Shown: positions 1 to 8,009 of the stretch, in pieces
Numbering within the stretch: the stretch's first letter is position 1
Layout: each line of letters begins with the position of its first letter
Program-made: the position numbers and the translations under genes
The notes under the pieces: generated by a model
What the model saw: only the letters and a program-made list of their open reading frames with translations
What the model was told of the DNA's origin: nothing
Databases searched by the model: none
Assembly (NCBI GenBank): GCA_964242215.1
Contig: CAXTCJ010000012.1
Span: 14,411-78,410, forward strand
Length of the DNA stretch: 64,000 nt
Direction of reading: 5' to 3'
From: LMUY01 sp964242215
GTDB lineage: Bacteria > Pseudomonadota > Alphaproteobacteria > Acetobacterales > Acetobacteraceae

Positions 1-2
1 CT

Positions 3-287
3 TACCATCAGCCTGGTTTCGTGGATGCCAAGGTCGCTGCAGCCGAGCGCGGCCGCTTTCTTCCGCCCAAGGACGCGCCCGGCGCCGTGCATGTTTGGGA
101 AGAGCTGCTCGGCTACGTGCAAGCCCATCCATCGGATCCGCGCGCGCCAGAGGCGCTGTATTGGCTAGTTCGCATCAGCCGGTTCGGCCACGGCCACGCG
201 CGCTCTTCCTTTCGAGCGTTCAAGCTGCTGAAGGCGCGATACGCCACGACACCGTGGGCCAAGGAGACAAGATACTTCTACGATTGA
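3..287 (+). CDS. Partial hypothetical protein, TPR-like C-terminal end
   Basis: This is the 3' end of a gene that begins upstream of the window. The frame is open from base 3 and stops at TGA 285-287. The visible residues include a stretch like EALYWLVRISRFG and later RAFKLLKARYATTPWAKETRYFYD-type text, which reads as a helical repeat of the tetratricopeptide or outer-membrane-lipoprotein kind (amino-acid pairs spaced as in 'pEAlYwLvr...LlkaRYptTPWAk'). A GTG at 21 could be an internal start, but no ribosome binding site is visible and the frame continues to the window edge. The function cannot be assigned from this fragment. Confidence 0.55.
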   Translation, partial: YHQPGFVDAKVAAAERGRFLPPKDAPGAVHVWEELLGYVQAHPSDPRAPEALYWLVRISRFGHGHARSSFRAFKLLKARYATTPWAKETRYFYD

Positions 288-315
288 CTGTAGACGTCGC
301 CCCGGCGTGTCGCGT

Positions 316-399
316 CACGGCGTCTGCAATCTCGTCCAGGGTGACGCGGTCGAACCCGCGCTCGAAGAACTGCCGCGTCGCGGCTACTTCCATTACGAC
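316..399 (-). pseudogene. Remnant of a TetR-family regulator N-terminus
   Basis: On the minus strand the translation across this stretch contains RQFFERGFDRVTLDEIADAV, which matches the first helix and the helix-turn-helix entry of TetR regulators (typically 'LFxERGFdavTvdeIAeaAgvs'). The frame then loses the family pattern (TRHAGATSTVNRR) and ends with no ligand-binding domain. I see only about 28 codons of the family, so this is a decayed fragment. It lies between the partial first gene and the acetamidase gene, and could once have regulated the latter. Confidence 0.4.
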
Positions 400-539
400 G
401 GGGGCTTGATCTGGTTGGGCCTGTGGCGCGCTGATAGCCCCGTTGATCCCAAGACACTGCCGCCCCAAGGCAGATCCGTGCAGGTGAAAAGTCGCGTCAC
501 CGGTGGCATGCCGATGCTGTGACGGCTCCGCTGGCCCGG

Positions 540-1475
540 CTACAAGTGCGCCTTCGCTAGCACCATGTGGACGCCCTTGTTGCCGTCCACCGTCTGGGTC
601 ACCCGCAGGTCGCCGATGAGGGAGCACAGCATGTAAGCCTGATTGCGCGAGAGATTGGTTCGCCGGCAAACATGCAGGACCATCTCGCGCACAGCCTGTT
701 TCGCCGCGTCGTCCAGATCCTCGTCGAGACCGATCGACATCAGGTGAGTCGCGGTTTCGGCGAAGGGACGCTCGACCGGGAAGTCGGTCCGCACCGTCAA
801 CCGGAACGTACCGGCCAGGCCGGTTTCCAGCGCCGTGATGCAAACCTCGCCGTCGCCTTGCACGCCATGGCCGTCACCCGCCATGAACAGGGCGCCCTCG
901 TTGAACACGGGCAAGTAGAGCGTTGTGCCGGGCTTCAGCTCCTTGTTGTCCATGTTGCCGCCGAACGCTCGCGGGATGTTCGAGGTGCAGGCCCCCCAGG
1001 CGGCCGGCGGTGCCACGGCCATGATGCCGAAGAACGGATCGAGCGGCAGTTCCGTCCCCCAAGGCAGGCGGCACGTGTTGCGGGCGCGGTCGATGGTCGG
1101 GTGGACCGTCTCGTACTCGGTGAACTCATCCGGCAGGGTTCCGAGCAGCGGCAGGATCGACACGAAGCCCCAGTCCATGGTCGGGGTTACCTCGAGGATA
1201 TCCACCTGCAGCGTGTCGCCGGGTCGCGCACCGCGCACGAACACCGGGCCGGTGACGAAATGGGCGCCGTTGCCCTGCACCAAACCGTCCAAGGCGGCGC
1301 GGTAATCCGCCGGCACGCGCGAAGGGTCTGACGGCAGCGCCGACTTGCCGCCAGCCGGGAACGAGGTGAGCGTGACGGTGTCGCCAGACTCCACGCTGAG
1401 CACGGGGGGTCGGGCAGCACTCAGGGTTCCCCAGACCATCATGTCGGGCGTCGCCGGGATGTCGTGATGGGCCAA
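540..1475 (-). CDS. Acetamidase/formamidase family protein
   Basis: A 311-residue protein of the FmdA/AmdA family, which hydrolyses short amides (formamide, acetamide) to the acid and ammonia in the cytoplasm. Family features are the N-terminal beta-rich region (PVLSVESGDTVTLTSFPAGG), the central motif GPVFVRGARPGDTLQVDILE, the metal-site neighbourhood FGIMAVAPPAAWG...SNIPRAFGGNMDNKEL, and FMAGDGHGVQGDGEVC. The length is typical. It is transcribed away from the amidase at 1675, with a 199-bp divergent intergenic region. With the amidases, the nitrilase-like enzyme and an AmiC/UrtA-like binding protein nearby, the cluster points to amide nitrogen use. The exact substrate is not known. Confidence 0.85.
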   Translation of the reverse strand: MAHHDIPATPDMMVWGTLSAARPPVLSVESGDTVTLTSFPAGGKSALPSDPSRVPADYRAALDGLVQGNGAHFVTGPVFVRGARPGDTLQVDILEVTPTMDWGFVSILPLLGTLPDEFTEYETVHPTIDRARNTCRLPWGTELPLDPFFGIMAVAPPAAWGACTSNIPRAFGGNMDNKELKPGTTLYLPVFNEGALFMAGDGHGVQGDGEVCITALETGLAGTFRLTVRTDFPVERPFAETATHLMSIGLDEDLDDAAKQAVREMVLHVCRRTNLSRNQAYMLCSLIGDLRVTQTVDGNKGVHMVLAKAHL

Positions 1476-1674
1476 ATCCAGTCTCCTTCGAAGCCGAGGG
1501 CTACTTGGCGGAGCTAGCCTATAGCGTCGCGGCGCCGTCCGCCACCTGCTGTGCCAGGCACGCGAATACTGGCACCGAAGCTACTAAAGTGAGCATGCCG
1601 TGACGAAGCTGTTTTGCTGGTTGTCAGCCAGGGCGTAGCCTGCACGGCGTCCCCTGTCTGCGCGGAGAACCATC

Positions 1675-3117
1675 ATGCAGGACGAACTGACCCGGCTGAC
1701 AGCCACCGAGGCGGTCGGACGCTTGCGGCGCGGCGATGTCACTCCGCTAGAACTGATCGACGCCGCGGCGGCGCGCATTGCCGCCGTCGAGCCGCTGGTG
1801 AATGCGCTGCCGACGCTCTGCCTCGACCGTGCCCGCGAGCATGCCAAGCGGCTGATGTCCGGCCGGGACCGCGAAGCAGAGGGCGAGCCGGGCTGGCTCG
1901 GCGGGCTGCCGGTGGTGATCAAGGACCTGACGGACGTCGCCGGCGTGCGCACGACCTACGGGTCGCCGCTGTTTCGCGACCACGTGCCCGACACGTCGCA
2001 CCCGCTGGTGCGGCGGATCGAGCGCAAGGGCGGCATCGTCATCGGCAAGTCCAACACGCCCGAGTTCGGCGCCGGCGGCAACACGTTCAACGAGGTGTTC
2101 GGCCGCACGCTGAACCCCTGGAATACGGCGCTGACCTGTGGCGGTTCGACCGGTGGCGGTGCCGTGGCGGTCGCGACTGGCGAGGCCTGGCTGGCGCAGG
2201 GCTCGGACCACGGCGGTTCGCTGCGGGGGCCGGCCACGCTGTGCTCCGTCGTCGGCATCCGGCCCTCGCCGGGGCGGGTAACGCGCGGCACGGCCAACAC
2301 GCTGTTCTCCCCGCTCTCGGTGCAGGGGCCGATGGCGCGCAACGTGCTCGATCTCGCGCTGTTCCTCGATAGCATGGCAGGGCTCTGCCCGTCCGACCCG
2401 CTCACCTTCGACGCCCCGTCGCGCTCGTTCCTCGATGCCACGACGGAGGCCCGGCCGCCGCGCCGGGTCGCCTTCACCGCGAATTACGGGGGTCGGCTGC
2501 CGGTGGATCGGGAAACGCGCGAGATCTGCACCCGCGCCGTGCGGCAGTTCGAGCAGGCGGGCTGCGTCGTGGAGGAAGCGTTCCCGGAACTCGGGCCGGT
2601 GGAGGAGGTGTTTCTGGCGCTCCGCTCGCAGCAATTCGTGGTGGACCGCGAGTTGCAGATCGCCGCCCATCGCGACAGTTTCAAACCCGATATCATCTGG
2701 AACACCGAGCAGGGTCTGGCGCAAACCACCAGCCGCCTGGCCTGGGCTGAGCGTGAGCGGGCGGCGCTGTATCGCCGGTTCGTTGCGTTCTTCGAGCGGT
2801 TTGATATCCTGGTCACCCCTGGATCGGCGACGCCCGCCTGGGATGTGGCGTTACGCGCGCGCGACGTCGTGGACGGGGTGAAGCTCGAGAACTACATCGC
2901 CGGGAGCGCGCTGACCTCGGCCATCACGCTGACCAGCTGCCCGGCCGTCGCCGTCCCCTGCGGCTTCGACCAGTACGGCCGCCCGGTCGGTCTGCAGATC
3001 GTGGCTTCCGCGCGAGGCGAGGCGGCGGCGCTGGCGGCGGCCCGGGTGTTCGAGCAGATCGCCGGCTTGGACTCTCTGCTACCGATCGACCCACGACCGG
3101 GTGTCGTGCCGCCTTAA
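1675..3117 (+). CDS. Amidase signature family hydrolase
   Basis: A 480-residue amidase-signature enzyme. The Ser-cisSer-Lys catalytic triad can be placed at K83 (PVVIKDLTD), S158 (CGGSTGGGA) and S182 (GSDHGGSLRGPA), with the family's usual spacing of 75 and 24 residues. The start ATG is preceded by GGAG at 1664-1667. The nucleophile motif has His in place of the usual Thr/Leu after GSD, and GGSTGGG replaces GGSSGG, as in several uncharacterised amidases. It would hydrolyse a carboxamide to acid and ammonia. It is divergent from the acetamidase gene, and nothing shows an operon with bciA downstream, which is convergent. Confidence 0.88.
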   Translation: MQDELTRLTATEAVGRLRRGDVTPLELIDAAAARIAAVEPLVNALPTLCLDRAREHAKRLMSGRDREAEGEPGWLGGLPVVIKDLTDVAGVRTTYGSPLFRDHVPDTSHPLVRRIERKGGIVIGKSNTPEFGAGGNTFNEVFGRTLNPWNTALTCGGSTGGGAVAVATGEAWLAQGSDHGGSLRGPATLCSVVGIRPSPGRVTRGTANTLFSPLSVQGPMARNVLDLALFLDSMAGLCPSDPLTFDAPSRSFLDATTEARPPRRVAFTANYGGRLPVDRETREICTRAVRQFEQAGCVVEEAFPELGPVEEVFLALRSQQFVVDRELQIAAHRDSFKPDIIWNTEQGLAQTTSRLAWAERERAALYRRFVAFFERFDILVTPGSATPAWDVALRARDVVDGVKLENYIAGSALTSAITLTSCPAVAVPCGFDQYGRPVGLQIVASARGEAAALAAARVFEQIAGLDSLLPIDPRPGVVPP

Positions 3118-3308
3118 TCCGTCTGACGAGGAGTAGAAGGGCACGCCAACCTGCGTCCTTGATCTCTTTCGGCGCCATCGTCGAACGTCGTCTCAGTTCA
3201 ACAGCGTATAGCGAACGACTACCAGTTCGGCTCTCCGGAACGCAGCGAGGAACACTTCACCCGGTAAGGCTTTGTTACACCGAGTCGTTCACTCGATTGT
3301 ACGCCGTA

Positions 3309-4457
3309 TCAGAAGACGGCGTGATCTCCGCGTTCGGGCGCGTCGGCGCCGGCAAGAACTGAACGGTAGAACTCAAACAGGGTCTGGGTTCCCGTCGAGG
3401 GTGTCGCGGTCGCATCGTATCTGCCCGTCTGCGGGTCCAATACCAGCATGGATTCAGTGGCGTAATAGCGGCCGATCCTGGCCAGTTCCGCCTTTGCCGC
3501 CAGCGACGGAGCGATTCGGCCGAGGGCTCCGAGACCTCCGGCAATGACGTCGAGCAGGGCCACGGGTGCGGACCGGAATTTGGGCGGTCGACCCAGCAGC
3601 GCGAACAGGGCCTCGCCCTGCTGGCGCGGCGTGATGGCCTCGCCGGGCCCGCCGATCGGCAGGATGCGATTCCATCGGCTCTCATCCTCTAGGCAGCCGG
3701 CGATGTAGTCAGCCAGATCCTCGTCGCTTATGGGCTTGCAGGCGGTGAGTGTCCCGTCGCCGAAGACCAGGAAGGGCCGCCCCCGCCGCACGCGCTCGAT
3801 TTGGCCCGACAGCGATTTGAAGAAAGCGGTCGGCCGCACGATCGAATAGCGCAAGCCGGACAGGGTCAGCGCCGCTTCGAAAGCCAGCTTGGCGTGTTGG
3901 AAGGCGAGCAGCGGCTTTTGCACGCAAATGGCAGAAAGCAGCACGAAGTGCCCAACGCCGGCCTGCCGCGCGGCATCCAGAACGTTGAGGTGGGCGCGAT
4001 GGTCGATCGCCCAGGCGTCTTTGGGCACGCCCGTGCGCGAGGCCATGCACGATATCACGGCGTCGAACCGCTCGCCTGCAAATCCGTCGCGGGAAAGCGA
4101 CGCAGTATCGGTGGGATCCACCACCCGAACCGTGGCTCCTTCAAACAGCCTGGCGATCTCCACCGGCGTCAGCGATCCGCCGATGCCAGAACGATTGCGG
4201 ACGAAACAGATGACTTCGTGTCCACGCCGCACCAGCGCTGCAGCCGTCGCGCGGCCGATGGTGCCGGTGGCTCCAAGGACACAGACGCGTTGGCGCAGCT
4301 CCGCACCGGGCGAGTCCGCCGTCGCCGCTGAAGCGTGGATGCGCGTAGATGCCAATTCCGGCGCAACTATCTCAGTGCCCTTCAAGATGGTCCCATCGCT
4401 TTGGCCAACGCTGCATCTGTATCCCACTTTGAGGGGATTGCACCACATTGCCGGCAT
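3309..4457 (-). CDS. bciA: Divinyl chlorophyllide a 8-vinyl-reductase (BciA type)
   Basis: This NAD(P)H-dependent atypical short-chain dehydrogenase reduces the 8-vinyl group of divinyl (proto)chlorophyllide in (bacterio)chlorophyll synthesis. The Rossmann motif GATGTIGRA lies near residue 62. The body carries the BciA/DVR signature text: AVISCMASRTGVPKDAW, HFVLLSAICVQKPLLAFQ, IVRPTAFFKSLSGQ, LVFGDGTLTACKPIS, RILPIGGPGEAITPRQQG and IGRYYATESMLVLDP. The first 56 residues are longer than the family norm. Later in-frame starts (TTG near residue 25 or 35) are plausible, so the start is uncertain. It stands alone among nitrogen-catabolism genes, without other pigment genes nearby. A housekeeping role in pigment synthesis is inferred. 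Confidence 0.86.
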   Translation of the reverse strand: MPAMWCNPLKVGYRCSVGQSDGTILKGTEIVAPELASTRIHASAATADSPGAELRQRVCVLGATGTIGRATAAALVRRGHEVICFVRNRSGIGGSLTPVEIARLFEGATVRVVDPTDTASLSRDGFAGERFDAVISCMASRTGVPKDAWAIDHRAHLNVLDAARQAGVGHFVLLSAICVQKPLLAFQHAKLAFEAALTLSGLRYSIVRPTAFFKSLSGQIERVRRGRPFLVFGDGTLTACKPISDEDLADYIAGCLEDESRWNRILPIGGPGEAITPRQQGEALFALLGRPPKFRSAPVALLDVIAGGLGALGRIAPSLAAKAELARIGRYYATESMLVLDPQTGRYDATATPSTGTQTLFEFYRSVLAGADAPERGDHAVF

Positions 4458-4534
4458 CCTGACTTCTGTGGGCGGGTGCGTAGGTGAGCTTTGCGGAGTT
4501 TAATACCAGCCGCCGTGGACATAGACTCACGGGC

Positions 4535-4625
4535 GTAGGGTGCAATCTGCTTGAAGGATTGCACCTTCACGTCGCGATCATCGGCGCGTTTGTCTGATGC
4601 AATGCCAAAGCGCATTGCACCCTAC
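4535..4625. repeat. 91-bp palindromic element with 12-bp perfect terminal inverted repeats
   Basis: GTAGGGTGCAAT at 4535-4546 is the exact reverse complement of ATTGCACCCTAC at 4614-4625. Inside are two smaller hairpins: GGTGCAATC/GATTGCACC, and TGCAATGC/GCATTGCA. It occupies the gap between bciA and the nitrilase gene (4458-4768), which otherwise holds no gene I can support. The look is of a REP- or MITE-like mobile palindrome. A second element with a GTAGGGTG start and CCTAC end lies at 43662-43719. Confidence 0.7.
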
Positions 4626-4768
4626 AAGTTGAAACGGGTTAGTGCTTGAGGTTGTTGGTATAAGACCAACAATGCCCGATGCATTACTTCAGGCCGACGT
4701 ACGAACAACGACGCGGCACAACCGTGTTGCATAGGTCAGCGATCCGTGGCGGGCCGCAAGCCGGGCAC

Positions 4769-5593
4769 TCAGTACTGCGCCGTGCGACGGTTCTCGAGCA
4801 GGTGGTTGAAGCTATTGAGCCGACGCGAAGCGGATGCGGTCGCAGGCACGATCTCGGCGGTCAGGATGGCCTCCGCGTCCGCCGGCGCTGGTCCGGCGAG
4901 CGGAAAGCCAGTCGGCCCGACGATGATGCTGTTGCCGAGGAACGGCTGGCCCCGCTCCACGCCGATGCGGTCGGCCGCGACGACGAACACGCCGTTGCTG
5001 TGCGCCCCCGCCATCACCAGCGTATTGGCCATCACCTCGCGCCCGGCTGGCTGGGCCGGCATCGGCACCCAATTGGTCGGGATGCACACGATGTCCGCCC
5101 CGGCGAGGGCGCAGGCACGGTAACTCTCCGGGAACCAGCCATCGTAGCAGATCATCACGCCGAGTTTGCCGAACGGCAGGTCCAGCACGGGGAACCCCAA
5201 GTTACCCGGCGTGAAGAAGCGGTTCTCCTGGTCCCACAGATGGATCTTGCGGAACACGCCGAGCACGCCGCCGGGCCCGATGACGACGGCGCTGTTGAAG
5301 ATGTCGTCCCCGGCCCGCTCGCATAGCCCGGCGACAAGGTGCAGGCCGTGCTGTGCCGCCAGGGCCGACCATGCTCGCACGGTGGCCCCCGTCCGCGCAT
5401 CCTCGGCCAGCGATACGGCCTCGTCGCGGCTCTCGAACACGTAGCCGGAATTCGTCAGTTCCGGCAGCACGGCGAGGGTCGCGCCGCGGTCGGCGGCTTG
5501 CGCGATCAGGTCCAGGCTGTGAGCACGGTTGCGATCCACTTGGCCGACCCACGGCTCCATCTGGATCGCGGCGACCGTGATTGCTTCGCTCAT
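4769..5593 (-). CDS. Carbon-nitrogen hydrolase (nitrilase superfamily amidohydrolase)
   Basis: A 274-residue cytoplasmic hydrolase of the nitrilase superfamily. The Glu-Lys-Cys triad is E45 (AVLPELTNSG), K116 (VFRKIHLWDQE) and C149 (VMICYDGWFPE). The sequence style (HLVAGLCERAG, RFFTPGNLGFPVLDLPFGKLG) fits aliphatic amidase/N-carbamoylase-type branches rather than true nitrilases, though the substrate cannot be told. Its stop-distal end overlaps the next gene: its start lies 4 bp from the amidase stop (ATGA at 5590-5593), so the two are translationally coupled, with the amidase upstream in the transcript. The operon probably runs from the livK gene at 11787 leftward through the importer, amidase and this gene. 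Confidence 0.87.
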   Translation of the reverse strand: MSEAITVAAIQMEPWVGQVDRNRAHSLDLIAQAADRGATLAVLPELTNSGYVFESRDEAVSLAEDARTGATVRAWSALAAQHGLHLVAGLCERAGDDIFNSAVVIGPGGVLGVFRKIHLWDQENRFFTPGNLGFPVLDLPFGKLGVMICYDGWFPESYRACALAGADIVCIPTNWVPMPAQPAGREVMANTLVMAGAHSNGVFVVAADRIGVERGQPFLGNSIIVGPTGFPLAGPAPADAEAILTAEIVPATASASRRLNSFNHLLENRRTAQY

Positions 5594-6984
5594 GGCGGAT
5601 GGCGCTCCTTCCAGTCGTGGGCGTCCTCATAGGCGGCGGCGGCGCGCAGCAGTGTCGCCTCGCCCAGCGGCCGGGCGGCAATCTGCAGCCCGATCGGCAG
5701 TCCGTCGCGATCGAAGCCGCAGGGCAGGCTGATCGCCGGCATGCCCGTGAGATTGTACGGATACGTGAGCCGCCAGGTCGCCGCCAGCGCGCTCTCCTCC
5801 GCGTCGCCGACCTGGACTTTGGCGGCGCCGATCGGGGGTGCCGTCACGGGTTCGGTCGGGCCGATGATGATGTCGGCGTCCTCCAGCACACGGGCGAAAT
5901 CGCCGATCAGGACCCGGCGGAACTGCTCGGCTTTCAGCAGGTCCGCGCCAGTCACCAGGCGCCCCATCTCCACCAGACTTCGCACGTCGCTTGTGTAATG
6001 CCGGGTGCGGCCCTGCTGTAGCGCCCCGTCGTGATAGGCGGCGGAGGAGGCCAGCTCGATCGCGAAGATGGCGCCGAGACCGTATTCCAGGTTGGGCAGC
6101 CGCACTTCCTGGATGCGGGCGCCTTGCCCTGCGAACCAGCGGATTGCGGCTTCCACGGCCGCATCCACGTCCGGCTGGTTGCGGTCGAAAAAATGATTGC
6201 GGACCACGACGACGCGCAGCCCTGCCGCAGTGGCGTCGCGCGTTGCGGCCACGTAGTCGTCCGAAGGCGCGGCCAACGTGGCCGGATCCGCTTTGTCATA
6301 GCCGGCGAGAATGCCCAGCAGCAGCGCCGCGTCCGCCACGCTGCGGGTGAGGGGCCCGGCGTGGTCCAGCGACCAGCTGTGCGGCACGATGCCGTCGCGG
6401 CTTATGCGGCCAAAGGTCGGCTTCAGCCCCACCGTGCCACAGAGGCTGGCCGGGATGCGGATGGACCCGCCGGTGTCAGACCCCATCGCGGCCAGGCACA
6501 GCCCGGCGGCGACGGCCGCGCCCGACCCGCCGCTGGAACCGCCCGGGATGCGCGTGCGGTCCCATGGATTGCAGACCGGCGGGGTCACCGTGCCCCAGGC
6601 ATATTCGTGCGTCCGGGTTTTGCCCACGAGAATGGCGCCGGCTGCGCGCAGCTTGGCCGCCACGGCTGAGTCACGCAGCGGGAAAATAGCACCCGGTGCA
6701 GTGGTCCCCGCCGTCGTCGGCATGTCGGCAGTAAAATAGTTGTCCTTGATGCCGACGGGGATGCCGTGCAGCGGGCCGACCGCCTCCCCGGCGGCGATGC
6801 GAGCCTCTGCGGCTTTGGCTTGGCCTAAGGCATCGTCCGCCAGGCAGATGAAACTGTGCAAGCCCGGGTCGAGCCGTGCGGTGCGATCGAGCGTCGCCTC
6901 CATCAGAGCCACGGGGGACAGCGACCCGGCGTGGATCTGCGCCACAGCCGCGGTGACGGTCGTGAACACGTTCACGGCGTCCAT
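5590..6984 (-). CDS. Amidase (AtzE/GatA-like)
   Basis: A 464-residue amidase-signature enzyme. The triad is K80 (IPVGIKDNYF), S150 (PGGSSGGSGAA) and S174 (GSDTGGSIRIPA). ATG at 6984 is chosen because it gives a normal-length N-terminus and overlaps the preceding small gene by 13 bp, implying coupling. The frame stays open further upstream but has no family sequence there. The gene ends with ATGA overlap into the nitrilase-like gene. The small GatC-like partner immediately upstream recalls AtzE-AtzG and GatA-GatC pairs, in which the small subunit wraps the amidase. It is likely a cytoplasmic amide hydrolase acting on the compound imported by the neighbouring ABC system. Confidence 0.88.
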   Translation of the reverse strand: MDAVNVFTTVTAAVAQIHAGSLSPVALMEATLDRTARLDPGLHSFICLADDALGQAKAAEARIAAGEAVGPLHGIPVGIKDNYFTADMPTTAGTTAPGAIFPLRDSAVAAKLRAAGAILVGKTRTHEYAWGTVTPPVCNPWDRTRIPGGSSGGSGAAVAAGLCLAAMGSDTGGSIRIPASLCGTVGLKPTFGRISRDGIVPHSWSLDHAGPLTRSVADAALLLGILAGYDKADPATLAAPSDDYVAATRDATAAGLRVVVVRNHFFDRNQPDVDAAVEAAIRWFAGQGARIQEVRLPNLEYGLGAIFAIELASSAAYHDGALQQGRTRHYTSDVRSLVEMGRLVTGADLLKAEQFRRVLIGDFARVLEDADIIIGPTEPVTAPPIGAAKVQVGDAEESALAATWRLTYPYNLTGMPAISLPCGFDRDGLPIGLQIAARPLGEATLLRAAAAYEDAHDWKERHPP

Positions 6985-7145
6985 CCATCCAAGGGGTCGA
7001 ACACGACGGCCGGATGGATGTCGGTAAGGTCCAGCGCGCGCAGCTTGGCGATCTCGACGGCGATCGTGCGATATAGGGCGAGTAGCGCTTCCCGCTCTGG
7101 CTCGTCGAGGTCGAGGCCGATGACATCCGTCCAGAGGTCGGTCAC
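6972..7145 (-). CDS. Small GatC/AtzG-like amidase partner subunit
   Basis: A 57-codon frame starting at GTG 7145, whose GTGA overlaps the stop of the upstream truncated gene, and ending 13 bp inside the amidase gene. The translation is helical at first (EPEREALLALYRTIAVEIAKLRALDL) and ends in an extended tail HPAVVFDPLDGW. Small GatC-type subunits consist of two helices followed by a proline-rich tail that embraces the amidase. The size, position and coupling support a partner-subunit role. I cannot match it to a named family with certainty. Its shortness means it could be missed by automated annotation. Confidence 0.55.
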   Translation of the reverse strand: MTDLWTDVIGLDLDEPEREALLALYRTIAVEIAKLRALDLTDIHPAVVFDPLDGWTP

Positions 7146-7294
7146 GCGTTGCCTCCACCGCCGGGTCGGTCTGGTGGCGAACGCAGCAGCATTTCCACTA
7201 CGCTGTCCGGCGCCGGGCGGGCAGGCTGGACCGCGACACCGAGCGCGCCCGTGCGGGGGCAGCGAGCCACCACCGAGAAGGTGTCGAGCTGCAC
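7142..7294 (-). pseudogene. Truncated DUF1028 (putative Ntn-hydrolase) N-terminus
   Basis: From GTG 7294 the translation reads QLDTFSVVARCPRTGALGVAVQ, the diagnostic N-terminus of DUF1028 proteins ('TFSIVARdpetGelGVAVas'), which are normally about 220 or more residues long. Here the family text stops after about 20 codons and the frame ends at residue 50 with an unrelated tail (PARPAPDSVVEMLLRSP). It looks like an internal deletion that kept the translation start and the GTGA coupling to the small GatC-like gene. It may survive only as a leader cistron. It lies 13 bp downstream of the livF stop. Confidence 0.6.
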
Positions 7295-7307
7295 CGTGCC
7301 CCAACCC

Positions 7308-8009
7308 TCACACCGCGAGATGATCTGCAACTTGCGCCTCCGCATCCGCCACGCCGGCCGCGCCCTCGGCCACGATTTCGCCCCGTGCCAGCACCGCATA
7401 GCGATCGGCCAACGACAGGGCGAAGCGCACGTTCTGCTCCACCAGCACGATCGCGGTGCCGCCTGCCTGCTGCTCCGCCCGCAGCACGTCGGCCAGGCGG
7501 AGGATGACGGAGGGCTGCAGCCCCTCGGTGATCTCGTCGATCAGCATCAGGCGCGGGCGGGCCAGCAGCGCACGGCCGATGATCAGCATCTTCTGCTCGC
7601 CGCCGGACAGCGTTCCAGCACGTTGCCGGCGCCGCTTGGCCAAAAAGGGGAAGAACCCGGCAATCCGCTCCAGACCGGCGGCGAACGCCGTGCCCCTCGG
7701 CAGGCCCAGGCGCAGGTTCTCCTCCACCGTCAGGTCCTGGAAGATCGCCTGGTCCTGCGGGCTGTACGCCAGCCCGCGTGAGGCGAGCAGATGCGGCGGC
7801 GTACCGACCGTCTCCTGCGCGAACAACCGCACCGATCCGGCGCGGGCGGGCAAGAAGCCCATGATCGTCTTCAGCAGCGTGCTCTTGCCCATGCCGTTCT
7901 TGCCCAGCACGGCCAGCACCTCACCCGGCGCCACGTGCAGCGACACGTCCCGCAGCACCATCGCCTCGCCATAGCCGGCAACCAGGCCCTCGACCTCGAG
8001 CGCGTTCAT
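7308..8009 (-). CDS. livF: Branched-chain/amide ABC importer ATPase (LivF type)
   Basis: A 233-residue ATP-binding subunit. It has Walker A GKNGMGKST, the Q-loop region YSPQDQAIFQDLTVEENL, the signature LSGGEQKML, Walker B RLMLIDEITEG and the H-loop area VLVEQNVRFAL. ATG 8009 overlaps the stop of the upstream fused livM-livG gene (ATGA 8006-8009), which fixes the start. It powers uptake together with the fused permease-ATPase, LivH and the periplasmic binding protein encoded upstream. Because the binding protein is AmiC/UrtA-like and amide hydrolases follow, the cargo is more likely a short amide or urea-like compound than leucine. That is inference. Confidence 0.9.
   Translation of the reverse strand: MNALEVEGLVAGYGEAMVLRDVSLHVAPGEVLAVLGKNGMGKSTLLKTIMGFLPARAGSVRLFAQETVGTPPHLLASRGLAYSPQDQAIFQDLTVEENLRLGLPRGTAFAAGLERIAGFFPFLAKRRRQRAGTLSGGEQKMLIIGRALLARPRLMLIDEITEGLQPSVILRLADVLRAEQQAGGTAIVLVEQNVRFALSLADRYAVLARGEIVAEGAAGVADAEAQVADHLAV

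Noticed and set aside
307..522. A 71-residue plus-strand frame between the first gene and the acetamidase
   Set aside because: No recognisable sequence or ribosome binding site, and the opposite strand carries the TetR remnant.
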